Source: a candidate division FCPU426 bacterium
GTDB taxonomy: Bacteria; Oederibacteriota; Muellerivitia; Muellerivitales; Muellerivitaceae
Assembly (NCBI GenBank): GCA_027452205.1
Contig: DAIDGV010000003.1
Location: 1-64,000, forward strand
Direction: 5' to 3'
DNA: 64,000 nt
The position numbers were made by a program, and so were the translations under genes. Shown here one piece after another: positions 29,314 to 38,608 of this stretch. The first letter of the stretch is position 1. Every line of letters begins with the position of its first letter. A model generated the notes under the pieces. The model did no database searches. It saw only the letters and a program-made list of their open reading frames with translations, and had not been told where the DNA came from.

Positions 29314-30048
29314 ATGAAAAAGATCACAGTTGGCTTGTTTGTCGCGGCGTTTTTTCCGCTGGTGCTGATCCTGGGATGCGGTGGTTCCTCCCCTTCGACG
29401 CCGAATGGGCCTTATGGACCCGCTCAAAACCAACAAGCCATGGTGCAGTTGGGTACCGCGGCTAATTATGGAGTTCTGTCCGCGACCGGTATTACGAACG
29501 TGGGCGCGACGACCATTTGCGGCGGTTTGGCTTCGACCAATCCTTCGGTTCCCGGCAGCATTGTTGTGGCCTGCGGCGGCGCGAGCAATATCGCCAACAC
29601 GGCGGCGACCAACGCTGAATTGGACCTGGGCACGGCCTACACCGATGCCGCGGGACGGACGGGGGGCCAGGTGATACCGCAGGGCGGGGATATCGGGGGG
29701 CAAACGATCTATCAAGGGCTCTATGTGGATACCGGAAACCTCAATTTGTTGACCTCGGACGTGACCTTGGACGCGCAGGGCAATGCTAACGCGGTCTTCA
29801 TTTTTCAGGTGAGAGGCGATCTGGTGGTGGCATCGGGCCGTAAAGTGATCCTGACCAATGGCGCGAGCGCGAAAAACGTCTTTTGGCAGGTGACGGGTTA
29901 TTGTTCGCTGAATACGACAGCCGCTTTTGCCGGCAACATCATGGCGCATACCGCGGTGACCTTTAACACCGGCGCCACTTTGAATGGCCGTGCCTTGGCT
30001 GAAACGGCCAATGTGACCTTTCTTTCCAACACCATTACCGTTCCTTAA
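29314..30048 (+). CDS. DUF3494 (ice-binding-like) lipoprotein, third copy
   Basis: The 244-aa product has a lipoprotein signal with lipobox LILGC near residue 22 and a very short linker, then a DUF3494 domain: AANYGVLSATGIT, TTICGGLASTNPS, VTLDAQGNANAVFIFQ and NVFWQVTGYCSL. It is closest in motif detail to the copy at 2748 (both contain DAQGN and NGRAL.ET), so these two may be recent paralogues. It ends the P14 operon. The characterised function of the family is ice binding; adhesion or surface roles are equally possible here. Confidence 0.93.
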   Translation: MKKITVGLFVAAFFPLVLILGCGGSSPSTPNGPYGPAQNQQAMVQLGTAANYGVLSATGITNVGATTICGGLASTNPSVPGSIVVACGGASNIANTAATNAELDLGTAYTDAAGRTGGQVIPQGGDIGGQTIYQGLYVDTGNLNLLTSDVTLDAQGNANAVFIFQVRGDLVVASGRKVILTNGASAKNVFWQVTGYCSLNTTAAFAGNIMAHTAVTFNTGATLNGRALAETANVTFLSNTITVP

Positions 30049-30082
30049 GGTTCGGTCGTTCGCCGGGTTGTGGTCCTGTTAG

Positions 30083-30119
30083 GCCGGTCACCCTTCCTTT
30101 GGGATGGGGACCGGCTTAA
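30083..30119 (+). terminator. Probable terminator after the DUF3494 operon
   Basis: Stem GCCGGTC/GACCGGC with an inner CCC/GGG extension; only a short T/A tail follows. Confidence 0.6.
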
Positions 30120-30179
30120 TAATGTTCAGGGCGGAAGATGATGGGCGAGTTGATCCAAAAACAAGGAGGAAGTGACCCT

Positions 30180-30776
30180 ATGGTCGGTCTATTGCTGCTT
30201 CTCGGGGGCAAAGGTAAAACCGCTTGGGTCTGTCGTTACATCTTGTCGTTCTTTTTGACCGTTCTTTTTTTGCCTTTTCAAACGTCCCTAGCCTGGGCCG
30301 AGGGGTTAACGGTCAAAACTTCGAATGCGCCCATGACCATCGAAGCCCGCTGGGACTCCATGTGGGGTATGGGATATTTTCAAAATGGCCAAGAATTGAA
30401 GGGCGACCAATTAAGGCTTTTGCTCCGGTCCAAAAATGACCCGGACATCAACACGCTGGTCAACCGATCCGAGGATGATTCGACCCTGGGAACCCTGGGA
30501 TTGGGGACCTCGGTCGTGGCCTCTCTCGTCTGTCTGGCGCTTCCCAGTACCCAGATCCACTTGGGGTCCTTGAACATCGCGGCGCCTTATCTTCCGGTGC
30601 AGATCCCAGCGCTGGCCATTGGGGTCGTGGCGGCCTTCTTTACCAATGCCGCGGGCGCGGCCCAATATGAGGCCGTTCAACGTTATAACGCCCCCAAAGC
30701 CCGTCCCGGTCCTGTCACTTGGGACCTTTTGCCAGTAAAGGACCATCTGGCTTTTGGCTTGACCTACCACTTATAA
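30180..30776 (+). CDS. Membrane-associated protein of unknown function
   Basis: I favour ATG 30180, which has AAGGAGGAAG upstream, over ATG 30138. The product (198 aa) has an N-terminal hydrophobic segment that may be a signal peptide (ending LAWA), then a soluble stretch with many Asp and Asn, then two hydrophobic segments (LGLGTSVVASLVCLALP and ALAIGVVAAFFTNAAG) that look like TM helices, and a C-terminal tail LAFGLTYHL. No family is recognised. It is alone between a terminator and a convergent gene. Confidence 0.7.
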   Translation: MVGLLLLLGGKGKTAWVCRYILSFFLTVLFLPFQTSLAWAEGLTVKTSNAPMTIEARWDSMWGMGYFQNGQELKGDQLRLLLRSKNDPDINTLVNRSEDDSTLGTLGLGTSVVASLVCLALPSTQIHLGSLNIAAPYLPVQIPALAIGVVAAFFTNAAGAAQYEAVQRYNAPKARPGPVTWDLLPVKDHLAFGLTYHL

Positions 30777-30811
30777 AAACTCCGTCGGCCGTTTCATGGC
30801 TTTTGATTTTT

Positions 30812-32332
30812 TTAATTGAGTAGTTTGTTGAAATCGAAGTATTTGATGAGCTGAAGCCGAAACCCGCTCAGGGGAAACCCGTCGTTGGTCAGGAATCGGT
30901 CCAAATAAGACCCGCTGATCACCGCGGAGGAGCGGGAAAGTTCCTTCACCCCGTCCCATTCCAAGCTCAACCCCAACCCCGAATCAGAGACCAGTTCCAC
31001 TCCCGGTCCTCCGTGGGCCGCCCAGGCGGTGGAACTGTTGCCCTGGTCGTAGTAATCGATCCCTGCATTCAGGTAGAGCCGCAAATTTGAATCCTCCAAG
31101 TTCCAACGCAATTCGAGTTGGGTCGGCAAAAAGCCGTGGTTGATCCCTGCGGCAAGTTCCAAGGCGGGTGTTGGAAGCCAAATGAATTTAATGGTATTGA
31201 GATAAGTGCCCAATTGCCCGGCGATGGCGAAGTTGTGGTCCTGGATCGTTTCGATGGAATGAACGTTGTCAAAGAGCATGTAATATTTCTTTCCGTCGTT
31301 GTCATAGTCGTCCACCAGCCGTTTCTTGAGGGGGATGCCCTGGTGCAGGGAAAGGTACATGTCGTTGATGACCCCATTGATCTGGGATAAGCCGTGGCAA
31401 ATGCCGCAATCCTGCGAGCTTTGAGTAGCGTCGATGGTGGTCAGGCCATCGATCAGCGTCACTTTGCCATCGCCTTGGCCTAGCCGTAAACGGCCATGGT
31501 GAAAACTGGCCGAAAGTTCCAGGGCTTCGTCCCGCCCGGATACGTAAAGGGACAATTTGCCGTCCAGGGCTTTTCTCAGCTTGGGGTAATAGAGGTTCTT
31601 GAAATCCTCCGCGTCGATATCCGCCGAGATGAGGATGACCGCCCCGACCTTGGAAAAGTCCTGGCCTTCATCGGCCAGTTCCATGAGGGCCCGGGTCAAG
31701 AGATAGGTCCCCATGCTGAAGCCGACCAAGTCGACCCGGCCCCGGCCCGACTCCCTTAATACCTGCCGGATGAAGGTCTTGAGGTGGTCGATCGATCGGG
31801 TTTGGTTCACGGTCTCTTGATCCACTTCGTAATCACCCACGGAAATATTGCCGTGGGAAGGCCAGCTGTAAAGCAGGGGTTTGCCGGGAAGCTGGAGATC
31901 GTAGGCGATCTGGGCCGCTTCCTTGGCGCCTTCCTCGAAAGTGGTCGAGAAGCCGTGCACATAGAGGAATGTTTGGTTGTTCGTGCCATGATGCAAGGCT
32001 TGGTCGAAAGACTTTTCATCCATAGGGCTGACCGGTTGAAGGCCGATTTTTTTCTCGGAAGGGACCCGGGGACGCCACCATTTTTGGATGTCGTCGCTTT
32101 TGCGGAAATAATGAAGATGCAGGATGTATTGGGCTTGGCCGTAGCTCAGCGTCGGTGAACTTTTACCATTAAAGCTGGTCTTTTCGGGCGCCCGGTCAGT
32201 CCCATAAAGGATCGAGATCACGGGGTAGTAATTCCTGGAAGTTTCCAGTGGTTTGACTTGGCCCTGGGCAAGGGTGGTCCAGGCCAATAAAAGACTGAAG
32301 ATAAATAAGGTCTTGGTGGGTGAAAAGTTCAT
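30812..32332 (-). CDS. Exported DUF900-type alpha/beta hydrolase
   Basis: The frame opens at 32626, but ATG 32332 gives a proper signal peptide (MNFSPTKTLFIFSLLLAW to AQG) with GGAAGG upstream; 506 aa. Residues 30-320 match the DUF900 alpha/beta-hydrolase family: SILYGTDRAP, FLYVHGFSTTFEEGA, the nucleophile elbow LVGFSMGTYL, and a late TTIDAT followed by CGICHG, where the His is the likely catalytic base. A C-terminal part of about 170 residues looks like outer-membrane strands (LELAAGINHGFLPTQLELRW, LGLSLEWDG) ending in LQLIKYFDFNKLLN. A hydrolase fused to a barrel-like region is uncommon. Confidence 0.85.
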   Translation of the reverse strand: MNFSPTKTLFIFSLLLAWTTLAQGQVKPLETSRNYYPVISILYGTDRAPEKTSFNGKSSPTLSYGQAQYILHLHYFRKSDDIQKWWRPRVPSEKKIGLQPVSPMDEKSFDQALHHGTNNQTFLYVHGFSTTFEEGAKEAAQIAYDLQLPGKPLLYSWPSHGNISVGDYEVDQETVNQTRSIDHLKTFIRQVLRESGRGRVDLVGFSMGTYLLTRALMELADEGQDFSKVGAVILISADIDAEDFKNLYYPKLRKALDGKLSLYVSGRDEALELSASFHHGRLRLGQGDGKVTLIDGLTTIDATQSSQDCGICHGLSQINGVINDMYLSLHQGIPLKKRLVDDYDNDGKKYYMLFDNVHSIETIQDHNFAIAGQLGTYLNTIKFIWLPTPALELAAGINHGFLPTQLELRWNLEDSNLRLYLNAGIDYYDQGNSSTAWAAHGGPGVELVSDSGLGLSLEWDGVKELSRSSAVISGSYLDRFLTNDGFPLSGFRLQLIKYFDFNKLLN

Positions 32333-32616
32333 GGCCTTCCAGTGTAGGGGATTGGTTGAAAAAATGAGAGGGTTCCGCGTTTTATTATCGGGCCTAAAAA
32401 AGATTGAAAAGGTCTTTTGGGCACGACGGTGGTTGGTCATGGGCGGTTGACCCGACAGGTTTCGCCGGCATTTGGGAAAAATCGACATGATCTTTGCTAA
32501 AGCACCATCCCTCTTAACCTGTCCGCCGTCATGCCTTTCTGGCTTTAAAAGGCCTATGCTGACATCGGACGATTTAGGAGAAAAATTTTTTCGTGAAAAA
32601 ACATTTAAGGACGAAG

Positions 32617-33696
32617 ATGAAATCACTTAAGGGCGCGATCTGTTCGTTGGGGTCACTAGCCCTTTTTTTGTTCGCATCCGGTTGCGCGACCCTGCCGCCG
32701 CACGCGGTGCCTATCCTGCCACCGCCCCGGACCAGCTTTCCCGCGCCTAAGCCGGCCACGATCCGGTTGCCGGTGGAGTTCATCTTCCCAAGCGGACAAG
32801 CCATCGCCAAAAACATTGGGGATTATTTCACCCTCCATCGGGACAAGGTGAAAGATCCCCATGATCCCTCAGCGAACCTCAATATCCTTCATATCTGGTC
32901 GGGTATCCAAGAACCGATCTATTTGGAAAAGAACGCTTGGCTGGTCATCCGGCCGAAAGACCTCAGCGTCGGAAGTATGCGGTCCGACCCAAAACAAATA
33001 ACCAGCACTCATGCGGTCGTGGAAATGACCGCCGACCCCGAGGTGATCTTTGGCCGCAAACCGAAGGCGGCCATCGTTCCCATTCCGCCCTTAAAGACCT
33101 TCGTGCCAGGTCCCAGTGTTTTTTACGCCATTAGTGACGTTCGTATCACTTATAGAGAGTTGAATGAATATCTTTTGGACCCCCGCCTTAAATTGATCGG
33201 GATGGTCCTGCCCGGCACCGGGGGACAAAAAGTGACATTGGACGGGATCCGCGTTTATGGGTCAGGGGGCAAGGTGGTTGTGGAAGCGAAGATCCATTAC
33301 CAGCCCTTGATCATCAATCTTGGCAGCAAGCCCGCGAAATTAACCCTTTATTTAAAGGGCACACCCCGTTACCGTCCCGCTCGAAGGGTATTCGATATGC
33401 CGGACCTGGACTATGACATCAAGACCAGCGATCTGATGGTCCAGGTCGCCGATTGGCTTTTCAAATCCGATTTCAGGAACCAACTGAGAAAGGTCGTCAA
33501 AATACCGGTAGGTCCCAAAATGGACATGCTCAAGGTGCGCATGGACCTGGTTTTGAACCGGCCTATCGGTCAATTCACCCGGTTAAGCACTCAAGTGAAC
33601 AAATTCAAGGTTTTGGACGGTTTCGCGGACAACGAGGGCATTGAAGTGCGTTTTCAAGTCCAAGGAAACGCGGTGTTGCAGGTGACTTGGAATTGA
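32617..33696 (+). CDS. DUF4403-like lipoprotein
   Basis: ATG 32617 (AAGGACGAAG upstream) gives 359 aa; a GTG at 32593 is less well placed. The signal peptide ends in a lipobox (FASGC). The mature part has a Pro-rich linker (residues 25-45) and then two long beta-rich halves with LHIWSGIQEPIYLEKNAWLVI and later GTPRYRPARRVFDMPDLDYD, a pattern I associate with DUF4403, a tubular lipid-binding-like family in diderms. It is divergent from the DUF900 gene with overlapping upstream regions. Confidence 0.75.
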   Translation: MKSLKGAICSLGSLALFLFASGCATLPPHAVPILPPPRTSFPAPKPATIRLPVEFIFPSGQAIAKNIGDYFTLHRDKVKDPHDPSANLNILHIWSGIQEPIYLEKNAWLVIRPKDLSVGSMRSDPKQITSTHAVVEMTADPEVIFGRKPKAAIVPIPPLKTFVPGPSVFYAISDVRITYRELNEYLLDPRLKLIGMVLPGTGGQKVTLDGIRVYGSGGKVVVEAKIHYQPLIINLGSKPAKLTLYLKGTPRYRPARRVFDMPDLDYDIKTSDLMVQVADWLFKSDFRNQLRKVVKIPVGPKMDMLKVRMDLVLNRPIGQFTRLSTQVNKFKVLDGFADNEGIEVRFQVQGNAVLQVTWN

Positions 33697-33729
33697 GCGG
33701 GGTTTCGAGCGGCACCCCAAAGGGAAGGA

Positions 33730-34155
33730 TCAGCTTTTATTTTCTTGTTTGAAATGATCCGGCAGGAATTTGGTGTCGTCGATCTCTTGGACCTTTGTGA
33801 TCTTTCCCTCATCGTGGGTCAAGATATGGATGGTCGAGACCGGATTAGGCGAAGGCGCGAAGAACATGCTGTAGATATGCGCGGTCTGGTTCCCGGCTTC
33901 GTAGTGGGCGGTCTCATCGATCTTTTGCACATGGTTGAGCACCTTCTGCAGGGTCGCTAAAAAGCTTTCCTTCCCCTGGGTCTCTCCGGTCGGCGTCACA
34001 TAATTGAATTGGGGATGCAGGATGTTGCTGATGGCCGTTAAATTACGGTTCTGCAAGGCGGCCGAATAGGCTTCGGCGACCCGGGTGCTTTCTCGGTTTT
34101 CGCCAACGCGGCGAACGGCCTGGATCTGGGCGACAAGTATATCTTCCGGACTCAC
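33730..34155 (-). CDS. SnoaL/NTF2-like protein
   Basis: The 141-aa cytoplasmic protein fits the SnoaL/NTF2 cone fold: a first helix pair (VAEAYSAALQNRNLTAISNIL), then HPQFNYVTPTGETQGKESFL and three C-terminal strands (HYEAGNQTAHIYSMFF, STIHILTHDEGKI). Such proteins are isomerases, hydratases or binding proteins; nothing fixes the substrate. A perfect ACTAACGTTAGT palindrome 25 bp before the ATG suggests control by a dimeric repressor. Confidence 0.8.
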   Translation of the reverse strand: MSPEDILVAQIQAVRRVGENRESTRVAEAYSAALQNRNLTAISNILHPQFNYVTPTGETQGKESFLATLQKVLNHVQKIDETAHYEAGNQTAHIYSMFFAPSPNPVSTIHILTHDEGKITKVQEIDDTKFLPDHFKQENKS

Positions 34156-34179
34156 ATGGACTCCTTTGACGATCTCTGT

Positions 34180-34191
34180 ACTAACGTTAGT
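34180..34191. promoter_or_regulatory. Perfect 12-bp palindrome upstream of the SnoaL-like gene
   Basis: ACTAACGTTAGT resembles operators of TetR-type repressors in symmetry. No such regulator is encoded nearby. Confidence 0.5.
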
Positions 34192-34320
34192 GTTCTGCGG
34201 CCTGAATTCAATCGGTGTTTCAGGCCCGAAACAGAGCGTTCCGCCATTCTTTTGGAACCGCTTCCGTTCAGGAGATACTTAATTAACTAAAGATCGCCTT
34301 AAGTATTTGTGGTTTTAATA

Positions 34321-34533
34321 TCCCATGCCCCTGCATCCGTGGCTAAAAATGTCTTTATCCTTCGTCTTTACCCCGAAAATAAAAGCTTGTTTTGCCACAG
34401 ATACAGGGGATTCAGGGGATAAACAGCTAAGACAAAATCGTTTTAGCCGCAGATGCACGCAGATTGACGCTAATGAGGAAAACCCAAAAAGATTTTATCG
34501 GCGTCCATCCACCTTGATAGGCGGTTGCTTTTG
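34321..34533. repeat. Dispersed repeat, copy 1 of a direct pair
   Basis: About 210 bp, near-identical to the copy at 34546 in blocks such as CTTTATCCTTCGTCTTTACC and CAGATGCACGCAGATTGACG. It holds internal complementarity between its two ends. No gene is supported inside. Confidence 0.85.
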
Positions 34534-34545
34534 TTTTTGATTTCA

Positions 34546-34760
34546 TCCCATGCATCCCCTGCATCTGTGGCTAAAAATGTCTTTATCCTTCGTCTTTACC
34601 CCGAAAATAAAAGCTTGTTTTGCCACAGATACAGGGGATTCAGGGGATAAACAGCTAAAACAAAACCATTTAGCCACAGATGCACGCAGATTGACGCTAA
34701 TAAGGATAACCTGAAATTTTTTATCGGCGTCCATCCACCTTGATAGGCGGTTGCTTTGCC
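34546..34760. repeat. Dispersed repeat, copy 2 of a direct pair
   Basis: Direct tandem partner of copy 1, with a few substitutions. Diverged, inverted relatives occur at 41061 and 41190. The copy ends just before a 5'-truncated DUF2934-like frame. Confidence 0.85.
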
Positions 34761-34836
34761 TAAGGAAGTTAATACATATTTCCTTTCTCTTATGCCCTGG
34801 GTCATGTTCTAAAAACCGGCGCGGGCCTATTTTTAG

Positions 34837-35085
34837 AGAAAGAAGGGAGAAACGTTCCGAATACGGGAGAAAAAACAAAAAGCGGTCCGCGCGGTACCGA
34901 AGGAATACCTTGAAACGGCGGCTTATTACCATTGGTTAAGCCGTGGCTGCCCCGCCAACGACGCCCTGACGGATTGGCTGGCGGCGGAAAAGGACGGGCC
35001 TTCCCAGCGCAGTTGGTTGGTCAGGTTGGGGCGCACCAACCGAAAGGCTGAACCTTTCGCCCCCAGTAACCTGGAACACGCCTGA
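34837..35085 (+). pseudogene. 5'-truncated DUF2934-like gene
   Basis: An open frame after a TAG encodes KEYLETAAYYHWLSRG, then ALTDWLAAEKDG and a basic tail to a TGA at 35083, clearly a relative of the 7655 protein. No ATG, GTG or TTG start is available in frame before the conserved core, and a repeat copy ends 76 bp upstream. Either the 5' end was lost when the repeat arrived or a rare start (such as ATA 34861) is used. Confidence 0.7.
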
Positions 35086-35125
35086 CAGGTTTTTTGGGGC
35101 CGCGGCCTAGAGAGGAAGTGAGGCC

Positions 35126-36121
35126 ATGAGGATCGCCGTTTTCAGCGCCAAAAATTATGACCGCCAATCCTTGGATAAAGCCAACCGCGCTTATTTGAAA
35201 GAACTCGTTTATTTCGAAGCGAAGTTGGACGCGAACACGGCCCTTTTGGCCGAAGGTTTCGATGCCGTTTGTGTGTTCGTGCATGACCGCCTGGATTCCC
35301 GTGTTTTGAAATTACTTTTGAAAGGCAAGACCCGGTCCATCGCCCTGCGATGCGCCGGTTACAACAACGTGGACCTGAAAACGGCGAAAGCCTTGGGGTT
35401 TCAGGTAGTTCGGGTACCGGCTTACTCGCCTCACGCCGTGGCCGAACATGCCCTGGGACTGCTTCTGGACTTGAATCGGCATATTCACCGGTCCTATTTC
35501 CGGGTCCGGGAAGGCAATTTCGCTTTGGAAGGGCTTTTGGGGTTCGATCTTTTTGGAAAGACCGTGGGCATCATTGGGACGGGACGCATTGGGTTGGTCA
35601 TGACGCGGATCCTTAAAGGTTTCGGCTGTGAGGTGCTGGCCCACGATCCGATCCCCGACCCGGAATGCGAGAAAGCGGGCGGGCGTTATGTTCCCCTGGA
35701 CGGGCTTTTCCAAGGATCGGACATCATCAGCCTGCATTGTCCGCTCACGCCCCAAACCCATCATTTGATCAACGGGGCGGCGATCGCCCGGATGAAGGAG
35801 GGTGTCACGCTCATCAATACCAGCCGCGGGGCCATCCTGGATACCGTCGCGGTCATCCAAGGGCTCAAGGACGGCAGGATCGGCAACCTGGGGCTCGATG
35901 TTTACGAGGAAGAGGACAATCTTTTTTTCGAGGACCTGTCCAATACCATCATCCAAGACGACGTCTTCAGCCGTCTCCTGACCTTTCCGAACGTTTTGAT
36001 CACGGCCCACCAGGGCTTTTTCACCCAGGAAGCCCTCAAGTCCATTGCGGACGTAACCCTGGCGAACCTCGATGACCTTGAAAAAGGGCGCCGCTGTCCC
36101 AATTCGGTCGAGGATCATTGA
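35126..36121 (+). CDS. ldhA: D-lactate dehydrogenase (2-hydroxyacid dehydrogenase family)
   Basis: The 331-aa protein has the D-2-hydroxyacid dehydrogenase layout. The NAD-binding motif GIIGTGRIG is near residue 149. The substrate and catalytic residues sit in NTSRGAI (Arg, about 234), DVYEEE (Glu, about 263) and AHQGFFT (His, about 295). AGYNNVDL near 77 and DLNRHIHRSYFRVREGNF near 113 are typical of the LdhA branch that reduces pyruvate to D-lactate with NADH. The ATG has GAGAGGAAGTGAGGCC upstream. This implies a fermentative capacity. It precedes ftsH by about 100 bp. Confidence 0.94.
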   Translation: MRIAVFSAKNYDRQSLDKANRAYLKELVYFEAKLDANTALLAEGFDAVCVFVHDRLDSRVLKLLLKGKTRSIALRCAGYNNVDLKTAKALGFQVVRVPAYSPHAVAEHALGLLLDLNRHIHRSYFRVREGNFALEGLLGFDLFGKTVGIIGTGRIGLVMTRILKGFGCEVLAHDPIPDPECEKAGGRYVPLDGLFQGSDIISLHCPLTPQTHHLINGAAIARMKEGVTLINTSRGAILDTVAVIQGLKDGRIGNLGLDVYEEEDNLFFEDLSNTIIQDDVFSRLLTFPNVLITAHQGFFTQEALKSIADVTLANLDDLEKGRRCPNSVEDH

Positions 36122-36221
36122 AATGACGTGGATGGAAAACATGAATTGTCGTTGAGAGAGAAGAACGTCGCTTCCTTGACCGCGCCAACCCTAAAAGCGA
36201 TCGAGGATGAAAGGCAAAAAA

Positions 36222-38105
36222 ATGGCCACCCCCGACAGCGCGCAGAATAAGAAGACCTATTTTGGGTCATCCTGGTTGAATTACCTGTTGTTCTTTGTTT
36301 TTTGGTTCTGGGTATTCCAGAGCTTTTCCTCCCAAGGGCCCCGGCCGGTGACCTACAACGAATTTTTGGGACTTGTGGAGTCGGGCCGGGTCCAGTCCGT
36401 CCAATGGGGGGACACTCAACTGGAGGCCCAAGCCAAGTTCGGCATCCCTTTTCGCGATCCCGATAAGGTCGAAACGGTCATGACGACCCAGTTGGCCGGG
36501 GTGGATGAAACATTCCTGATGAAGCGGCTGCTGGAGTTGAAGATCCCCGTCACGGGCAAGATCGACAAACCCTCCTGGTTCATGCAGTTCCTGACATCAT
36601 GGCTCCTTCCGATCGGCATCATCTTCCTTCTTTACACTTGGTTCCTTTCGCGGGTCCGTGGCGGCGCCGCTTCCGCGGGACCCTTTGGTTTCGGTAAAAG
36701 CAGGGCCAAGCTGCATGACAAGGAGGACAAGGAAAAAGTCACCTTTGGCGACGTGGCGGCACTGGACGAGGCCAAGGGTGAATTGGAAGAGGTGGTGGAC
36801 TTCCTCAAGAACCCCCGTAAGTATCTTTCCTTGGGAGCCCGCATCCCCAGGGGGGTATTGTTGGTGGGCCTCCCCGGCACAGGCAAGACCTTGATGGCCC
36901 GGGCGGTGGCCGGGGAGGCGGACGTTCCCTTTTTCTCCCTTTCAGGTTCGGATTTCATCGAAATGTTCGTCGGGGTTGGCGCGGCCCGGGTGCGCGACCT
37001 TTTTGAACAGGCTAAAAACCGCGCGCCCTGTATCGTCTTCATCGACGAACTGGATGCCATCGGCCAGTCCCGCGGGGGCCCCGGGTATTCGGGCGCCCAT
37101 GACGAGCGGGACCAGACCTTGAACCAACTCCTGTCCGAAATGGACGGTTTCGACACCAGCGGGGGCGTTATTTTGATGGCGGCCACCAACCGGCCCGAGG
37201 TGTTGGATGCCGCCTTGCTTCGTCCAGGCCGGTTCGATCGGCAGGTGGTGCTGGACCCGCCCGATCTGGTCGGACGGGAAGCCATCCTGAAACTGCACTG
37301 CCGCAAGATCCAACTGGCCGATCAGGTGGACCTGGGCATGGTGGCCCGCCGGACGCCCGGCATGGTCGGCGCGGACCTGGCCAACGTGGTCAATGAGGCG
37401 GCTTTGGCCGCCGCGCGCCGCGGTGTATCCCAGGTGGAATCGCAGGACCTGGAGGAAGCGATCGACCGGCTCCAGTTGGGGCTCAAGAAACGGTCCACCG
37501 TCATGGGGGAAGAGGAAAAGCGCCGGGTCGCCACCCATGAGGCGGGGCATACCCTGATCGCCTTGAGCCTGCCCAAGGCCGATCCCGTCCACCGGGTCAC
37601 CATTATTCCCCGGTCCATCGGGGCCCTGGGGGCGACCCTTCAACTTCCTACCAATGAGCGGCACTTGATCACGAAAGAGGAACTGGGCGACCGGCTTTGC
37701 GTCATGTTCGGGGGCCGGGCCGCGGAGGAAATGGCCTTCGGGGACGTCTCGACCGGCGCCCGGAACGACCTGGAACGGGCCACGGAGACCGCCCGGCAGA
37801 TGGTGTGCCGGTACGGCATGAGCGACCAATTGGGGCCCCAAACCTTCGGCCTTTCGACGGAATTGAAGTATCTCAACACGCCTTTCGGTCGAACCGAAGA
37901 ACGCAACTTCAGCGAAAAGACCGCCCAGGCCATCGATGAGGAAGTGAAAAAGATGGTGGACGGCCAATACGCGCGGGCCCGGGAGATCATGGGCTCCAAA
38001 CGGGAAATATTGGATCGCATCGCGGCGGAACTGTTCGCGAAAGAGACACTGGACCGTCCGGACCTGGACCGCATCTTGGGAGAGTTCCCGGCCCGGAAAG
38101 CGTAA
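36222..38105 (+). CDS. ftsH: ATP-dependent zinc metalloprotease FtsH
   Basis: ATG 36222 is favoured by AAAGG seven bases upstream; ATG 36207 is possible. The 627-aa protein has two TM segments (about 15-35 and 127-147) around a small periplasmic domain. The AAA+ module follows, with Walker A GLPGTGKT (about 215), Walker [13 protein letters not shown] and second-region-of-homology [19 protein letters not shown], then the M41 protease with zinc motif HEAGH (about 442). FtsH is a membrane hexamer that extracts and degrades misfolded membrane proteins and some regulators. All catalytic motifs look intact. The C-terminal tail is short. Confidence 0.96.
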   Translation: MATPDSAQNKKTYFGSSWLNYLLFFVFWFWVFQSFSSQGPRPVTYNEFLGLVESGRVQSVQWGDTQLEAQAKFGIPFRDPDKVETVMTTQLAGVDETFLMKRLLELKIPVTGKIDKPSWFMQFLTSWLLPIGIIFLLYTWFLSRVRGGAASAGPFGFGKSRAKLHDKEDKEKVTFGDVAALDEAKGELEEVVDFLKNPRKYLSLGARIPRGVLLVGLPGTGKTLMARAVAGEADVPFFSLSGSDFIEMFVGVGAARVRDLFEQAKNRAPCIVFIDELDAIGQSRGGPGYSGAHDERDQTLNQLLSEMDGFDTSGGVILMAATNRPEVLDAALLRPGRFDRQVVLDPPDLVGREAILKLHCRKIQLADQVDLGMVARRTPGMVGADLANVVNEAALAAARRGVSQVESQDLEEAIDRLQLGLKKRSTVMGEEEKRRVATHEAGHTLIALSLPKADPVHRVTIIPRSIGALGATLQLPTNERHLITKEELGDRLCVMFGGRAAEEMAFGDVSTGARNDLERATETARQMVCRYGMSDQLGPQTFGLSTELKYLNTPFGRTEERNFSEKTAQAIDEEVKKMVDGQYARAREIMGSKREILDRIAAELFAKETLDRPDLDRILGEFPARKA

Positions 38106-38134
38106 CGGTCCGGGAAAAGGATGGGCGTTGTGGA

Positions 38135-38158
38135 AACCACCCCGATCTTGGGGTGGTT
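38135..38158. terminator. Hairpin after ftsH
   Basis: A perfect stem AACCACCCC/GGGGTGGTT with a 6-base loop. No T tract follows, so termination is uncertain. Confidence 0.55.
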
Positions 38159-38190
38159 GTTCAATAAAAAAACCGGAAAAGGAGTTAGTC

Positions 38191-38496
38191 ATGACATGGA
38201 ACATTTTTAGTCGTCTGTCTGAAAAAATAGGTCTGTGGCTCAATGAGCCGATTGGGGACGCGGGCATCGTGGCCGATTCGACCGCCACGGAACTGAAAAA
38301 GCCCCAAAGATCCTTTCAAGCCGCCCGGGCTTTACCCAAAGGCAAAAGGGGCCGGGGCAGCCGCCCGGAAACGACCAAGCCGATCCGTGAATTCCATCCC
38401 CGGGGCGCGGCGGGCCGCCGCGAGGTTCGCGGGCCTTCGGGCGCCCACAAGGCCGTCATGCCGCACAAGGGTAATCATCCTCGCTATTCTAAATAG
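38191..38496 (+). CDS. Small basic protein of unknown function
   Basis: ATG 38191 has AAAAGGAGTTAGTC upstream; 101 aa. The first third is mixed, while the rest is rich in Arg, Lys, Gly and Pro, ending SGAHKAVMPHKGNHPRYSK, which suggests nucleic-acid binding or disorder. No family is recognised. Its last 24 codons recur 757 bp downstream at 39179-39253 with mostly synonymous changes, on the far side of a toxin-antitoxin module. Confidence 0.75.
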   Translation: MTWNIFSRLSEKIGLWLNEPIGDAGIVADSTATELKKPQRSFQAARALPKGKRGRGSRPETTKPIREFHPRGAAGRREVRGPSGAHKAVMPHKGNHPRYSK

Positions 38497-38608
38497 GGTT
38501 GGATGGCTCAGGTGCCAATTTGATCCGAATCCAAATTCTTTCGTGGATGAAATAAGCCACGGTCGTGTAGGCATTGCTGGGATGATAGATCCCCCGGCGA
38601 TGTTCACG

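Noticed and set aside
31380-31420. CGICH in the DUF900 protein as a haem c site
   Set aside because: The segment falls where the catalytic His of DUF900 hydrolases is expected (after TIDAT), so the match to CxxCH is probably chance.
34546-34760. An insertion sequence at the repeat block
   Set aside because: No transposase frame, no target duplication and no terminal inverted repeats of insertion-sequence type were found.
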